DNA of 64,000 nucleotides, from contig CAILMF010000054.1 of NCBI GenBank assembly GCA_903835235.1, forward strand, positions 434,001-498,000, written 5' to 3'. The notes beneath the pieces are model-generated. The model searched no databases. It saw only the letters and a program-made list of their open reading frames with translations, and had not been told where the DNA came from. The stretch comes from an uncultured Rhodospirillales bacterium (GTDB taxonomy: Bacteria; Pseudomonadota; Alphaproteobacteria; Acetobacterales; Acetobacteraceae). A program made the translations under genes and the position numbers. Shown here in pieces: positions 50,346 to 59,130 of this stretch; the stretch's first letter is position 1, and each line of letters starts with the position of its first letter.

Positions 50346-51377
50346 ATGCTGAACCGCAGAAACCTGATCCTGCTGGGCGGCGGCGCTGCCGGCAGCCTGG
50401 CGCTGGCCCTGCTGCTGGGGCCAACCTCGCCGGAACGCAGCGGCCCGCCCGGTGGCAGCGGCACCCTCGCCTTCCCGGACCTGGCGGCCAGGTTGGGCAG
50501 TATCGTCAAGCTTGAACTCCGCAAGAACGACGCAACGCTGGTGGTGCTGCGCGACGGCAATCGTTGGCTGCTGCCGGAAAAGGGCAACTACCCCATCCGC
50601 GCCGAGCGGGTGCGGGAAACCCTGGTGGGCCTGACCGAGTTGCGCCTGCTGGAACAGCGCACCAGCGACCGCGCCCAACTTGCCCAGCTGGGGCTGGACG
50701 ACCCGACCAACACCGGCAGCACCGCGATCCTGCTGCGCGCGCTGGACGCCGCCGGCGCCGTGGTGGTGGAACTGGTGGTCGGCCGGCGCCGGGTCCGCAC
50801 CCAGGGCAACCTGCCCGAGAGCGTCTATGTCCGCCGCCCCAGCGAAACCCAGGCCTGGCTGGCCGAGGGCCGGCTGGCGCTGGATACCGACCCGCAGCTT
50901 TGGGTGGACCGCGATATCGGCAACATCTCGGCCGAGCGGCTGCGCCGGGTGACGGTGAACCGCGTGACCGAGGGCGTGCTGGTGCTGGAACGCGGCGGCG
51001 AGGCCGATGCCAGGCTGAAGCTGGTGGAGCCGCCCAACCCGCCGAGCCAGGACGAGGTCTCGCTGGACGAGGTGGGCCGCAGCTTCGAGTTCCTGACCTT
51101 CCTGGACGTGAAGCCCGCCGCCGAGATCCCCGGCGAGGCGCTGGGCGAGGCGCGGTTCGAGTTCACCAACGGGCTGTCGGTGACGGTCTGGCCGAACCGC
51201 GCCGAGGACACGCTATGGGTGCGGCTGAGGGCCGAGGGCGACGAGGCCGCTGGCTTCAATGCCCGTTGGGATGGCTGGAGCTACCAGGTCGGCATCTGGA
51301 AGGAAAAGGCCTTCGTGCCGAAGCTGGCGGACCTGATGGAGCGCGAGCGCCCGGCCGCACCCACCCCGCCGCAATGA
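50346..51377 (+). CDS. DUF4340 domain protein
   Basis: 343 residues. An N-terminal signal anchor (RRNLILLGGGAAGSLALALLL) is followed by repeated beta-rich DUF4340 segments (LELRKNDATLVVLRDGNRWLL, LRRVTVNRVTEGVLVLERGG). DUF4340 proteins regularly accompany GldG-type exporters and are thought to be a periplasmic part of that system. ATG is 4 bp after the GldG stop, and its stop overlaps the Nudix start (ATGA). Confidence 0.85.
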   Translation: MLNRRNLILLGGGAAGSLALALLLGPTSPERSGPPGGSGTLAFPDLAARLGSIVKLELRKNDATLVVLRDGNRWLLPEKGNYPIRAERVRETLVGLTELRLLEQRTSDRAQLAQLGLDDPTNTGSTAILLRALDAAGAVVVELVVGRRRVRTQGNLPESVYVRRPSETQAWLAEGRLALDTDPQLWVDRDIGNISAERLRRVTVNRVTEGVLVLERGGEADARLKLVEPPNPPSQDEVSLDEVGRSFEFLTFLDVKPAAEIPGEALGEARFEFTNGLSVTVWPNRAEDTLWVRLRAEGDEAAGFNARWDGWSYQVGIWKEKAFVPKLADLMERERPAAPTPPQ

Positions 51378-51808
51378 CCGACCGGGAATACCCGGAGCGG
51401 CCCTGGGTCGGCATCGGCTGCATCGTGCTGAAGGGCGACAAGGTGCTGCTGGTGCAGCGCGGCAAGCCGCCGCGGGTGGGCAGTTGGTCCCTGCCCGGCG
51501 GCGCCCAGCATCTGGGCGAACCGGCCGAGGTCGCCGCGCGGCGGGAGTTGCTGGAGGAAACCGGCGTCGAAGTAGGCCCGCTGACGCTGGCGGCGGTGAT
51601 CGACGGCATCACCTACGACGCCAGGGGCAAGGTGCGCTACCACTACACCATCGTGGATTACTGCGCCGAGTACGCCTCCGGCGAGGCCATGGCCGGCGAC
51701 GACGTGGCCGCGGTGGCCTGGGCCGGGCCGGATGAGATGGCCGCCTACAAGCTGACCGACGCGGTGCACCAGGTGGTCGCCACCGCGCGGCAGCGGCTCG
51801 GCCGATGA
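51374..51808 (+). CDS. Nudix hydrolase
   Basis: 144 residues. The Nudix box is complete: G43-x5-E49-x7-R57-E58-L-x-E61-E62-x-G64-V (GGAQHLGEPAEVAARRELLE...). It binds Mg and hydrolyses a nucleoside diphosphate derivative; VGIGCIVLKGDKVLLVQRGK and GSWSLPGG fit the ADP-ribose pyrophosphatase/MutT-like group, but the substrate is open. Start and stop both overlap neighbours by 4 bp, so it is translationally coupled in the operon. Confidence 0.92.
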   Translation: MTDREYPERPWVGIGCIVLKGDKVLLVQRGKPPRVGSWSLPGGAQHLGEPAEVAARRELLEETGVEVGPLTLAAVIDGITYDARGKVRYHYTIVDYCAEYASGEAMAGDDVAAVAWAGPDEMAAYKLTDAVHQVVATARQRLGR

Positions 51809-52548
51809 CCACCACCGACCTGCTGCTGCTGGCCTTGGCCGGGGTGGCGGGTGGCCTGGCCAATGCGCTGGCCGGTGGCGGCACGCTGATCACCTTCCCG
51901 GCCTTCCTCGCCGCCGGGGTGCCGCCGGTGGTGGCCAATGCCTCCAACGCGCTGGCGATCTGGCCGGCCCACGCCACCGCGGCCTGGGCAGAGCGCGCGA
52001 CCCTCGCAAAACTGTTGCCGGCCTGGCGCGGGCGGATGGCGTTGCTGGCACTGGGCGGCGCAGCCGGGGCGGCGCTGCTGCTGGCCAGCGGTGACCGCGC
52101 CTTCCTGGCGCTGGTGCCGCCGCTGCTGGGGCTGGCGACGCTGATCTTCGCCGTGCGGCGGCGCCTGGCGGCGCTGGCGGGCGGCTGGCTTGGCTCGCCG
52201 TTCAGCAGCTTCGTCCTGGCGATTTATGGCGGCTATTTCGGCGCCGGGCTGGGGGTGATGCTGTTGGCCTGGCTCGGGCTGGTGCTGCCGCCGGGCACGC
52301 CGCCGGCCGCGGCGAATGCGCTGAAGAACCTGCTGGCCAGCCTGGTCACCGCCGCCGGCATCCTGTTGCTGGTGCTGGCCGGCGCCATCGACTGGCCGGC
52401 CGCCATGGCCTGCCTGGTGGGCGCCGTGGCCGGCGGCTGGCTCGGCGGCCGGCTGGCGGGGCGGCTGCCGGCGCGGGCGGTGGAACTGGTTGTCATCTTG
52501 GCGGGCACTGGGCTTACGCTGTTCTATGCTTGGCGAATCTATCGCTGA
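51805..52548 (+). CDS. TauE/SafE family sulfite exporter-like permease
   Basis: 247 residues with about seven to eight membrane segments. The duplicated TauE motif is visible: GVAGGLANALAGGGTLITFP near the N-terminus and FGAGLGVMLLAWLGL in the second half. The family exports sulfite or other small anions; the substrate is not defined here. It overlaps the Nudix stop (ATGA), and a TTT binding protein follows 13 bp later. Confidence 0.88.
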   Translation: MTTTDLLLLALAGVAGGLANALAGGGTLITFPAFLAAGVPPVVANASNALAIWPAHATAAWAERATLAKLLPAWRGRMALLALGGAAGAALLLASGDRAFLALVPPLLGLATLIFAVRRRLAALAGGWLGSPFSSFVLAIYGGYFGAGLGVMLLAWLGLVLPPGTPPAAANALKNLLASLVTAAGILLLVLAGAIDWPAAMACLVGAVAGGWLGGRLAGRLPARAVELVVILAGTGLTLFYAWRIYR

Positions 52549-52561
52549 AAGGGTTGCGCCG

Positions 52562-53548
52562 ATGAGCCTCCTCCGCCGCACGCTGCTGGCCACCGCGCTT
52601 GCCTCGCCCGCCATCGCCCAACCCGTGGCCGGCGGGCGCTCGGTCAAGCTGGTGGTGCCCTTCCCGCCCGGCGGCGCTGTGGACATCCTTGGCCGGCTGA
52701 TCGGCGAAAGGCTCGGCCCCGTGCTGGGGCAGACCGTGGTGGTGGAGAACCGGGGCGGCGCCGGCGGCAATATCGGCGCCGACGCGGTGGCCCGCGCCCC
52801 GGCCGATGGCAGCACGCTCGGCATCATCGGCGTCACCACGCTGTGCGCGGCGCCCACGCTGTACAAGACGCTGAGCTTCGACCCGCAGAAGGACCTGGCG
52901 CCGGTCAGCCAGATCACCACCGGCGCGGTGCTGTGCGTGGTCAATGCCGCCACCGCCGCGAAGCATGGCTGGCGCGATTTCCCCGGCATGATCGCCTGGG
53001 CCAAGGCGCATCCCGGGGAGGTCCGCATGGGCTCCTCCGGCACCGGCACCACCAGCCACCTGACGATAGAGGCGGTGAACCGCGCGACCGCGGCGCAGAT
53101 CACCCATGTGCCGTATCGCGGCGGCGGCCCGGCGATCTCCGACCTGCTGGCCGGCACCATCGACATGATGTTCGACGTGATGCCCGCGCTGATGCCGCAT
53201 GTGGAGGCCGGGCGGTTCAAGCCCCTGGCGGTCAGCAGCGCGAAGCGCCTGCCCTTCCTGCCGGAAATCCCCGGCCTGGCGGAGTTCACCCAACTCGGCC
53301 TGGGGCACATCGACATCCAGAGCTGGAACGCCATCATGAGCAGCGGCGGCACGCCGGAGCCGGTGCTGGCGCGGCTGAACCAGGCGATGCGGCAGCTGGC
53401 GCAGGTGCCCGAATTCGCCGAGCGCCTGCGCCCGCTGGGCTATACGGTGGTGACCAGCGAGACGCCGGCGGCGCTTTCGGCGCTGATCCGCGCGGAAACG
53501 CCGCGTTGGCAGGACCTGGTGCGGACCAGCGGCGTGACGCTGGATTGA
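52562..53548 (+). CDS. Tripartite tricarboxylate transporter substrate-binding protein (Bug family)
   Basis: 328 residues from the ATG at 52562, which opens a signal peptide (LLRRTLLATALASPAIAQP); the frame extends 24 codons upstream into tauE without a signal. Bug landmarks are VKLVVPFPPGGAVDILGR, VENRGGAGGNIGADAVARA, GSSGTGTTSHLTIE and THVPYRGGGPAISDLLAG. It is similar in plan to the binding protein at 33475 but clearly a different paralogue. Last gene of the apparent seven-gene run. Confidence 0.9.
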   Translation: MSLLRRTLLATALASPAIAQPVAGGRSVKLVVPFPPGGAVDILGRLIGERLGPVLGQTVVVENRGGAGGNIGADAVARAPADGSTLGIIGVTTLCAAPTLYKTLSFDPQKDLAPVSQITTGAVLCVVNAATAAKHGWRDFPGMIAWAKAHPGEVRMGSSGTGTTSHLTIEAVNRATAAQITHVPYRGGGPAISDLLAGTIDMMFDVMPALMPHVEAGRFKPLAVSSAKRLPFLPEIPGLAEFTQLGLGHIDIQSWNAIMSSGGTPEPVLARLNQAMRQLAQVPEFAERLRPLGYTVVTSETPAALSALIRAETPRWQDLVRTSGVTLD

Positions 53549-53615
53549 CGCATTCCTCCCGCCTCACTGATCCGATACCGTAACTTCTTCACGATTGCGT
53601 TGTATCCGCCAGTAT

Positions 53616-53641
53616 CACTCGGGCGTTGATCGCGGCGAGTG
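53616..53641 (+). promoter_or_regulatory. Imperfect dyad before the small RTX-like gene
   Basis: CACTCG (53616-53621) and CGAGTG (53636-53641) are inverted copies; the inner bases GCG and CGC also pair around TTGAT with a one-base bulge. It lies 44 bp before the ATG and could be an operator or leader hairpin. Visual evidence only. Confidence 0.3.
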
Positions 53642-53685
53642 CCGTCAATGCGTAGGTCTCTCCGCACCAACGAGAGGAGCGACGC

Positions 53686-55032
53686 ATGGCTTTCCCCCCG
53701 CAGGGCACTGTCGGCAACGACGTGTTCTATCTGAATGCCCCGTTCAACACGCTACATGATGGCTACGCCTATCTGGATGGCAGCGATGGCTGGGATGCCA
53801 TCTCGCTTTCGGGCGGTGCGAACATCCTCGACTACGCCTGGGGCGGCGTCAGCAACTTCGAGGACCTGTTGCTGGGCAGCGGCATCTGGGCGCTGACGCT
53901 GGGCAGCGCCGCGGCGCATGCCTTCACCGGCATGCATGTGCTGATCGACGCCTGGGCCGCCACCAGCATCAACGTGGACGGCAGCGGCCTCAGCGCCGGT
54001 GCCACGTTGCAGGTGCTGGGCTCCGCCGGGGCGGACACCATCATCGGCGGCAGCGGCACCAACGCCTTCTACGGCCGCGGCGGCGCCGACCTGCTGGTGG
54101 GCGGGGCGAGCACCGACTTCTTCTACTTCGACACGCTGGCGCAAATGCAGCAGGCCTGGGTCGACGGCGCCGGCGGCGACAACGTCATCAACATCGCGCA
54201 GAACGCGGCGGTGACGGACGCGGCCTTCGCCAATGTAAAGCACGCCGACTACCTGTACCTGAACGGCAGCGGCGCCCAGTCGGTGACGCTCGGCGCCCAG
54301 GCGATGACGACCAGCGGCGGCGCCATCGTGGTCTACGCCAACAACGCCAGCGGCCTGACCTATGACGGCCACGCCTTCGCCGGCACGGCCTATATCCACG
54401 GCAGCGCCGGCGCCGACAGCATGCTGGGCGGCAACGGCACGGATGTGTTCGTCGGCAATGGCGGCGCCGATACCCTCTGCGGCGGCGGCGGCAACGACTT
54501 CTTCTACCTCGCCGACCGCGGTCAGCTGGCTGCCACCAGGGCCAATGGCGGCAGTGGCGGCGACACGGTGGTGATGCAGGGCGGGCAGCGGATCAACGAC
54601 GTCGACTTCCTGTACATCAGCCACATGGAGACGCTGAAGCTGGAAGGCGGCGGCGCGCAGATCGTCACGCTGGCCGCCACCGCCAGCGCGGCCTTCGACG
54701 GCGCCGTGACGCTGTTCGCCCCCAATGCGCACGGCATCTACGTGGACGCCAGCGCCTTCAGCCCGGCGCTGCACGTCACCGCGACGGCCTTCTCCGACAG
54801 CTTCGTCTTCGGTCATGCCGGGGATGACGTGATCTACAACTTCGCCACCCACGGCCAGGCCAATGCCGACCAGGTGCAGCTGCTGGGCCACAGCCTGGCT
54901 GAGGTGCAGGCCATGCTGGCCGGCGCGGTGGATGCCAGCAACGGCACCTACCTGTACCACGACGGCCATGTGCTGGTGTTCTCGGGCGTGGCCAAGGCGG
55001 CGCTCTCCACCGCCGACTTCGTCATCGCCTGA
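53686..55032 (+). CDS. RTX-like calcium-binding protein, probable type I secretion substrate
   Basis: 448 residues; GAGAGGAG (about 53670-53677) precedes the ATG. No N-terminal signal. Three RTX-like clusters are visible (GSAGADTIIGGSGTNAFYGRGGAD; GSAGADSMLGGNGTDVFVGNGGAD; GHAGDDVIYNF). The intervening segments share a three-fold internal repeat (adjacent to YLYLNGSGAQSVTLGA and TLKLEGGGAQIVTLAA). The C-terminus ALSTADFVIA matches the hydrophobic-ending tail seen in many alphaproteobacterial type I substrates, unlike the giant protein. No secretion genes adjoin it. Monocistronic, ending in strong hairpins. Confidence 0.8.
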   Translation: MAFPPQGTVGNDVFYLNAPFNTLHDGYAYLDGSDGWDAISLSGGANILDYAWGGVSNFEDLLLGSGIWALTLGSAAAHAFTGMHVLIDAWAATSINVDGSGLSAGATLQVLGSAGADTIIGGSGTNAFYGRGGADLLVGGASTDFFYFDTLAQMQQAWVDGAGGDNVINIAQNAAVTDAAFANVKHADYLYLNGSGAQSVTLGAQAMTTSGGAIVVYANNASGLTYDGHAFAGTAYIHGSAGADSMLGGNGTDVFVGNGGADTLCGGGGNDFFYLADRGQLAATRANGGSGGDTVVMQGGQRINDVDFLYISHMETLKLEGGGAQIVTLAATASAAFDGAVTLFAPNAHGIYVDASAFSPALHVTATAFSDSFVFGHAGDDVIYNFATHGQANADQVQLLGHSLAEVQAMLAGAVDASNGTYLYHDGHVLVFSGVAKAALSTADFVIA

Positions 55033-55041
55033 GCGCGGCTG

Positions 55042-55095
55042 CCGGGCCAAGGGCCCGGTCCGCCTGAACCGGGGCCGGGCAGCGATGCCCGGCCC
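55042..55095. terminator. Double hairpin between convergent genes
   Basis: Hairpin 1: CCGGGCC (55042-55048), loop AAG, GGCCCGG (55052-55058). Hairpin 2: GGGCCGGGC (55072-55080), six-base loop, GCCCGGCCC (55087-55095), perfect over 9 bp. There is no T-run, as is common in GC-rich genomes. It lies between the stops at 55032 and 55105 and can serve both strands. Confidence 0.7.
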
Positions 55096-55104
55096 TGCCT
55101 TGCG

Positions 55105-56055
<951 letters not shown>

Positions 56056-56164
56056 CAGGCTTGCTCCTTGAATGCTTCGGCCACCACGTGGGGGCGGCAC
56101 ATCGGTTCGTCCAGCGGCGGGGGCGGGCGTTACAACTGGCACGACGCTTGCGCTGTGCCTGGCC

Positions 56165-56950
56165 ATGCGAACCCTGCGCCCCCTTGCCTTCCTCCTGCTC
56201 CTCTTCGCCCTGGCACCGCGAGCGGTGACGGCGCAGGGACTCTCGGAAATGCTTGACCCCACGCATCTCTGCCGCGCCGCGGTGGCGGTAGTGGAACGGG
56301 AGGCCGGGACGCCGCCGGGCCTGCTGGCCGCCATCGCCCGGGTGGAGTCCGGCAAGCGGGACCCCGCCACCGGCGCCGTGAACCCCTGGCCCTGGACCAT
56401 CAATGCCGAGGGGCGCGGCAGTCTTTTCCCCACCAAGGCGGCAGCTATTGCCGCCGTGCGGGAATTGCAGGCCCAAGGGGTGCGCAGCATCGACATCGGC
56501 TGCATGCAGGTGAACCTGCACCATCACCCCAATGCCTTCGCAAGCCTTGAGGTCGCCTTCGACCCGCTGGCCAATGCCCGCTATGGCGCGAAGTTCCTGG
56601 GCGAGCTGCAAAGCACCCGCAACGACTGGATGGCCGCCGCCGGCGCCTATCACAGCCAAACGCCGGAACGCGCCGCAGGCTATCGCGGCCTGGTCGCCCA
56701 GGCATGGGCCGCCGAGCGCCAGGGCGGGCCGAACATTCCCTCCCCTGGCCTGCTGGCGGCGTTGCAGAGCGTGACGCCGACCTTCCAGGGCAATCCCGGC
56801 TTCATGCCGGCGCCAGGCGGCGGCGGCGCCATGCTGGGCAGCGCCCGGGCCGAGCAGACGGCGACGTTGCCGGCCAGCAGTGGCGGCAGCCGGGGCCGCG
56901 GGCTGGACGCCTATCGCGCCACGCCGACCATGCTGGCGCGGCGGTTCTGA
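56165..56950 (+). CDS. Lytic transglycosylase-like (SLT) protein
   Basis: 261 residues from the ATG at 56165, which starts a signal peptide (RTLRPLAFLLLLFALAPRAVTA). SLT-like features are GLLAAIARVESGKRD (probable catalytic Glu in VESG), IDIGCMQVNLHHHP, FDPLANARYGAKFL and AAGAYHSQTPERAAGYRG. Such short SLT proteins cut peptidoglycan, often for secretion or flagellar assembly. The tail is glycine/proline-rich and low in structure. Divergent from msrP, 109 bp apart. Confidence 0.85.
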   Translation: MRTLRPLAFLLLLFALAPRAVTAQGLSEMLDPTHLCRAAVAVVEREAGTPPGLLAAIARVESGKRDPATGAVNPWPWTINAEGRGSLFPTKAAAIAAVRELQAQGVRSIDIGCMQVNLHHHPNAFASLEVAFDPLANARYGAKFLGELQSTRNDWMAAAGAYHSQTPERAAGYRGLVAQAWAAERQGGPNIPSPGLLAALQSVTPTFQGNPGFMPAPGGGGAMLGSARAEQTATLPASSGGSRGRGLDAYRATPTMLARRF

Positions 56951-57036
56951 CAAGCCGATGACAAGCCGCGCCGGCGCCTTGCGTTCCAGCCCGGCCATGG
57001 CTTGGGTGCCGTCGAACAGCTGAAAGGCCGGACGAC

Positions 57037-57993
57037 ATGGCCCGCATCCTCACGACCATGCGCATCTTCCCGGAAACGCGGGCGCTGCTGGAACAGCACG
57101 GCAGCGTCGCCCACCCCGCCGGCGACGAGCCCTGGCCGGCGGCGGCGTTGCGCGCGCAGCTGGCCGAGGCCGAGGCGGTGATGGCCTTCATGACCGACCG
57201 GGTGGACGCCGAATGGCTGGCCGCGGCACCGCGGCTACGCGTGCTGGCCTGCGCGCTGAAGGGCGCCGACAATATCGACCTGGCCGCCTGCCGCGCACGC
57301 GGCGTCGCCGTCTCCCTGGTGCCGGACCTGTTGACCGCGCCGACCGCGGAACTGGCCGTGGCGTTGCTGCTGGGTCTGGCGCGGCAGTTGCGCCCGGCCG
57401 ATGCCGCGGTGCGCGCGGGCTTCCAGGGCTGGCGGCCGCAATTCTACGGGCTGGGGCTGGAGGGGGCGCAGATGGCCATCCTGGGCCTTGGCCGGCTGGG
57501 TGCGGCCATTGCGGCGCGGCTGGCGCCGTTCGGCTGCCGGCTCCGCGGCATGGACCCCGCCGGCGGGCTGCCGGGTGTGCCGGCCTTGCCGCTGGCCGAG
57601 GCGCTGGATGGCGCCGATGCGGTGGTGGTGGCGCTGCCGTTGAACGCCGGCACGCGCGGCCTGGTTGGGGCGGAGGCGCTGGCGCTGCTGCCGCCGGGCG
57701 CGCTGCTGGTCAATATCGGCCGTGGCTCCACGGTGGACGAGACCGCGGTGCTGGCGGCGTTGCAGAGCGGCCGGCTGGGCGGCTACGCGGCGGATGTCTT
57801 CAACATGGAGGACTGGGCGCTGCCGGACCGGCCAGATGGCATCGCCCCTGCCCTGCTGGCGCACCCGGCGACGCTGTTCACGCCGCATATCGGTTCCGCC
57901 ACCATGGCGGCCCGCCGCGCCATCGAGGCTGCTGCGGCTGACAACATCGGGGATGGCCTGGCCGGCCGGCCGCTGCGCGACGCCGTGGCGTAA
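57037..57993 (+). CDS. ptxD: Phosphite (phosphonate) dehydrogenase homologue, PtxD-like
   Basis: 318 residues. D-2-hydroxyacid dehydrogenase fold with close resemblance to Pseudomonas stutzeri PtxD: AFMTDRVD, ALKGADN, VPDLLTAPTAELA, FQGWRPQFYG, GYAADVFNMEDWA and LLAHPATLFTPHIGS. The positions known to matter in PtxD are all occupied: M52, K75, W132, Y137, R229, E258, H284 and S287. The NAD-binding loop GLGRLG is followed by an acidic D173, consistent with NAD over NADP. PtxD oxidises phosphite to phosphate. No ptxABC transporter or regulator adjoins it, so uptake must be encoded elsewhere, or the substrate differs. Followed by a strong terminator. Confidence 0.78.
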   Translation: MARILTTMRIFPETRALLEQHGSVAHPAGDEPWPAAALRAQLAEAEAVMAFMTDRVDAEWLAAAPRLRVLACALKGADNIDLAACRARGVAVSLVPDLLTAPTAELAVALLLGLARQLRPADAAVRAGFQGWRPQFYGLGLEGAQMAILGLGRLGAAIAARLAPFGCRLRGMDPAGGLPGVPALPLAEALDGADAVVVALPLNAGTRGLVGAEALALLPPGALLVNIGRGSTVDETAVLAALQSGRLGGYAADVFNMEDWALPDRPDGIAPALLAHPATLFTPHIGSATMAARRAIEAAAADNIGDGLAGRPLRDAVA

Positions 57994-58003
57994 CACCCGG
58001 GTT

Positions 58004-58025
58004 CCAAGGGCCTCTCGGCCCTTGG
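58004..58025. terminator. Hairpin terminator between ptxD-like and binding-protein genes
   Basis: CCAAGGGCC (58004-58012), loop TCTC, GGCCCTTGG (58017-58025), perfect over 9 bp. It lies between convergent stops at 57993 and 58065, so it can work in both directions. No T-run. Confidence 0.75.
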
Positions 58026-58064
58026 CGGGTGGGTGCAGGGAGGGCGGCGCCCTCCCAGCGAGCG

Positions 58065-59084
58065 TCAGCGCATGGGCCAGGAATACATCAGCCCGCCATT
58101 GGTCCACAGCCGGTTCATGCCGCGGTCCAGGCCTATCGGCGTGTTCGGGCCGATCGTGCGCTCGAACAGCTCGCCGTAGTTGCCGATGGCCTTGATGGCG
58201 TTGAACAGCCAGCGCGGGTCCAGCTTCAGCGCATTGCCCAGTACCGGGTCCACGCCCAGCAGGCGGCGGATGTCGGGGTTCGGGCTGGCCAGCATCTGGT
58301 CCAGGTTGCGGCTGTTGACGCCGAGTTCCTCCGCGTTGACCAGGCCCATCACCACCCAGCGCACCACGTCGAACCATTCGGCGTCGTCGCGGCGGACCAC
58401 GGGGCCGTAGGGTTCCTTGCTGATCCGCTCCGGCAGGATCACCCAGTCGGCGGGGTTCTGGAACTGGCTGCGCAGCGCGGCCAGCTGCGTGGCATCGGTG
58501 CCGATGCTGTCGCAGCGGCCGGCCTGCAACGCGGTGGCGGCGTCGGCCATGCGCTCGATCAGCAGCGGGGTGAAGGTCAGGTTGTTGCTGCGGAAGTAGT
58601 CGGCGGTAACCACTTCGTTGGTGGTGCCCGGCGACAGGCAGATGGTGGCGCCGCCCAGGCCGCGCAGGTTGGCGATATTGGCGTTCTTGCGGACGATGAA
58701 GCCGTGGCCGTCATACAGGTTCACCGCCGTCAGGCGCATGCCCAGCGAGGTGTCGCGCGTCATGCTCAGCGTGGTCTGGCGGATCAGCACGTCGATCTCC
58801 CCGCTTTGCAGCGCGGGGAAGCGTTGCACCGCGGTCAGCGGCACGAAGCGCACCTTGGACGGGTCGCCCAGCACGGCGGCGGCAACGCCACGGCACAGGT
58901 CGGCGTCCATGCCCTGCCAGATGCCGCGGCTGTCCGGCAGCGAGAAGCCGGCCACGCCGACATTGACGCCGCAGGTCAGGATGCCGCGGGACTTCACGCC
59001 GTCCAGCGTGGTGCCGGCCTGGGCCGTGCCGGCGGTGAGCGCCAGTGCAAGCCCGGCGAGCGCGCCGAGCAGGGTCTTCTTCAT
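58065..59084 (-). CDS. Amino-acid ABC transporter substrate-binding protein (AapJ/BztA-like)
   Basis: 339 residues; GGAGG lies before the ATG. A classical signal (MKKTLLGALAGLALALTAGTAQA) precedes a SBP_bac_3 domain: LDGVKSRGILTCGVNVGVAGFSLPD, WQGMDADLCRGVAAAVLGD and CLSPGTTNEVVTADYF. The length (about 340) and the VIRRDDAEW-type segment match general L-amino-acid (Aap) binding proteins. No permease or ATPase gene adjoins. It follows dadA by 46 bp on the same strand, suggesting linked amino-acid uptake and D-amino-acid oxidation. Confidence 0.88.
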   Translation of the reverse strand: MKKTLLGALAGLALALTAGTAQAGTTLDGVKSRGILTCGVNVGVAGFSLPDSRGIWQGMDADLCRGVAAAVLGDPSKVRFVPLTAVQRFPALQSGEIDVLIRQTTLSMTRDTSLGMRLTAVNLYDGHGFIVRKNANIANLRGLGGATICLSPGTTNEVVTADYFRSNNLTFTPLLIERMADAATALQAGRCDSIGTDATQLAALRSQFQNPADWVILPERISKEPYGPVVRRDDAEWFDVVRWVVMGLVNAEELGVNSRNLDQMLASPNPDIRRLLGVDPVLGNALKLDPRWLFNAIKAIGNYGELFERTIGPNTPIGLDRGMNRLWTNGGLMYSWPMR

Positions 59085-59130
59085 TGGGGTAGCCTCCGGT
59101 TGTCGTCTCCGGCGCAGAGGCTAGCGTGGA

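Noticed and set aside
47072-50587. 1171-codon minus-strand open frame across the ABC operon
   Set aside because: It lies antisense to four clear genes, shows composition typical of frame shadows, and has no motifs.
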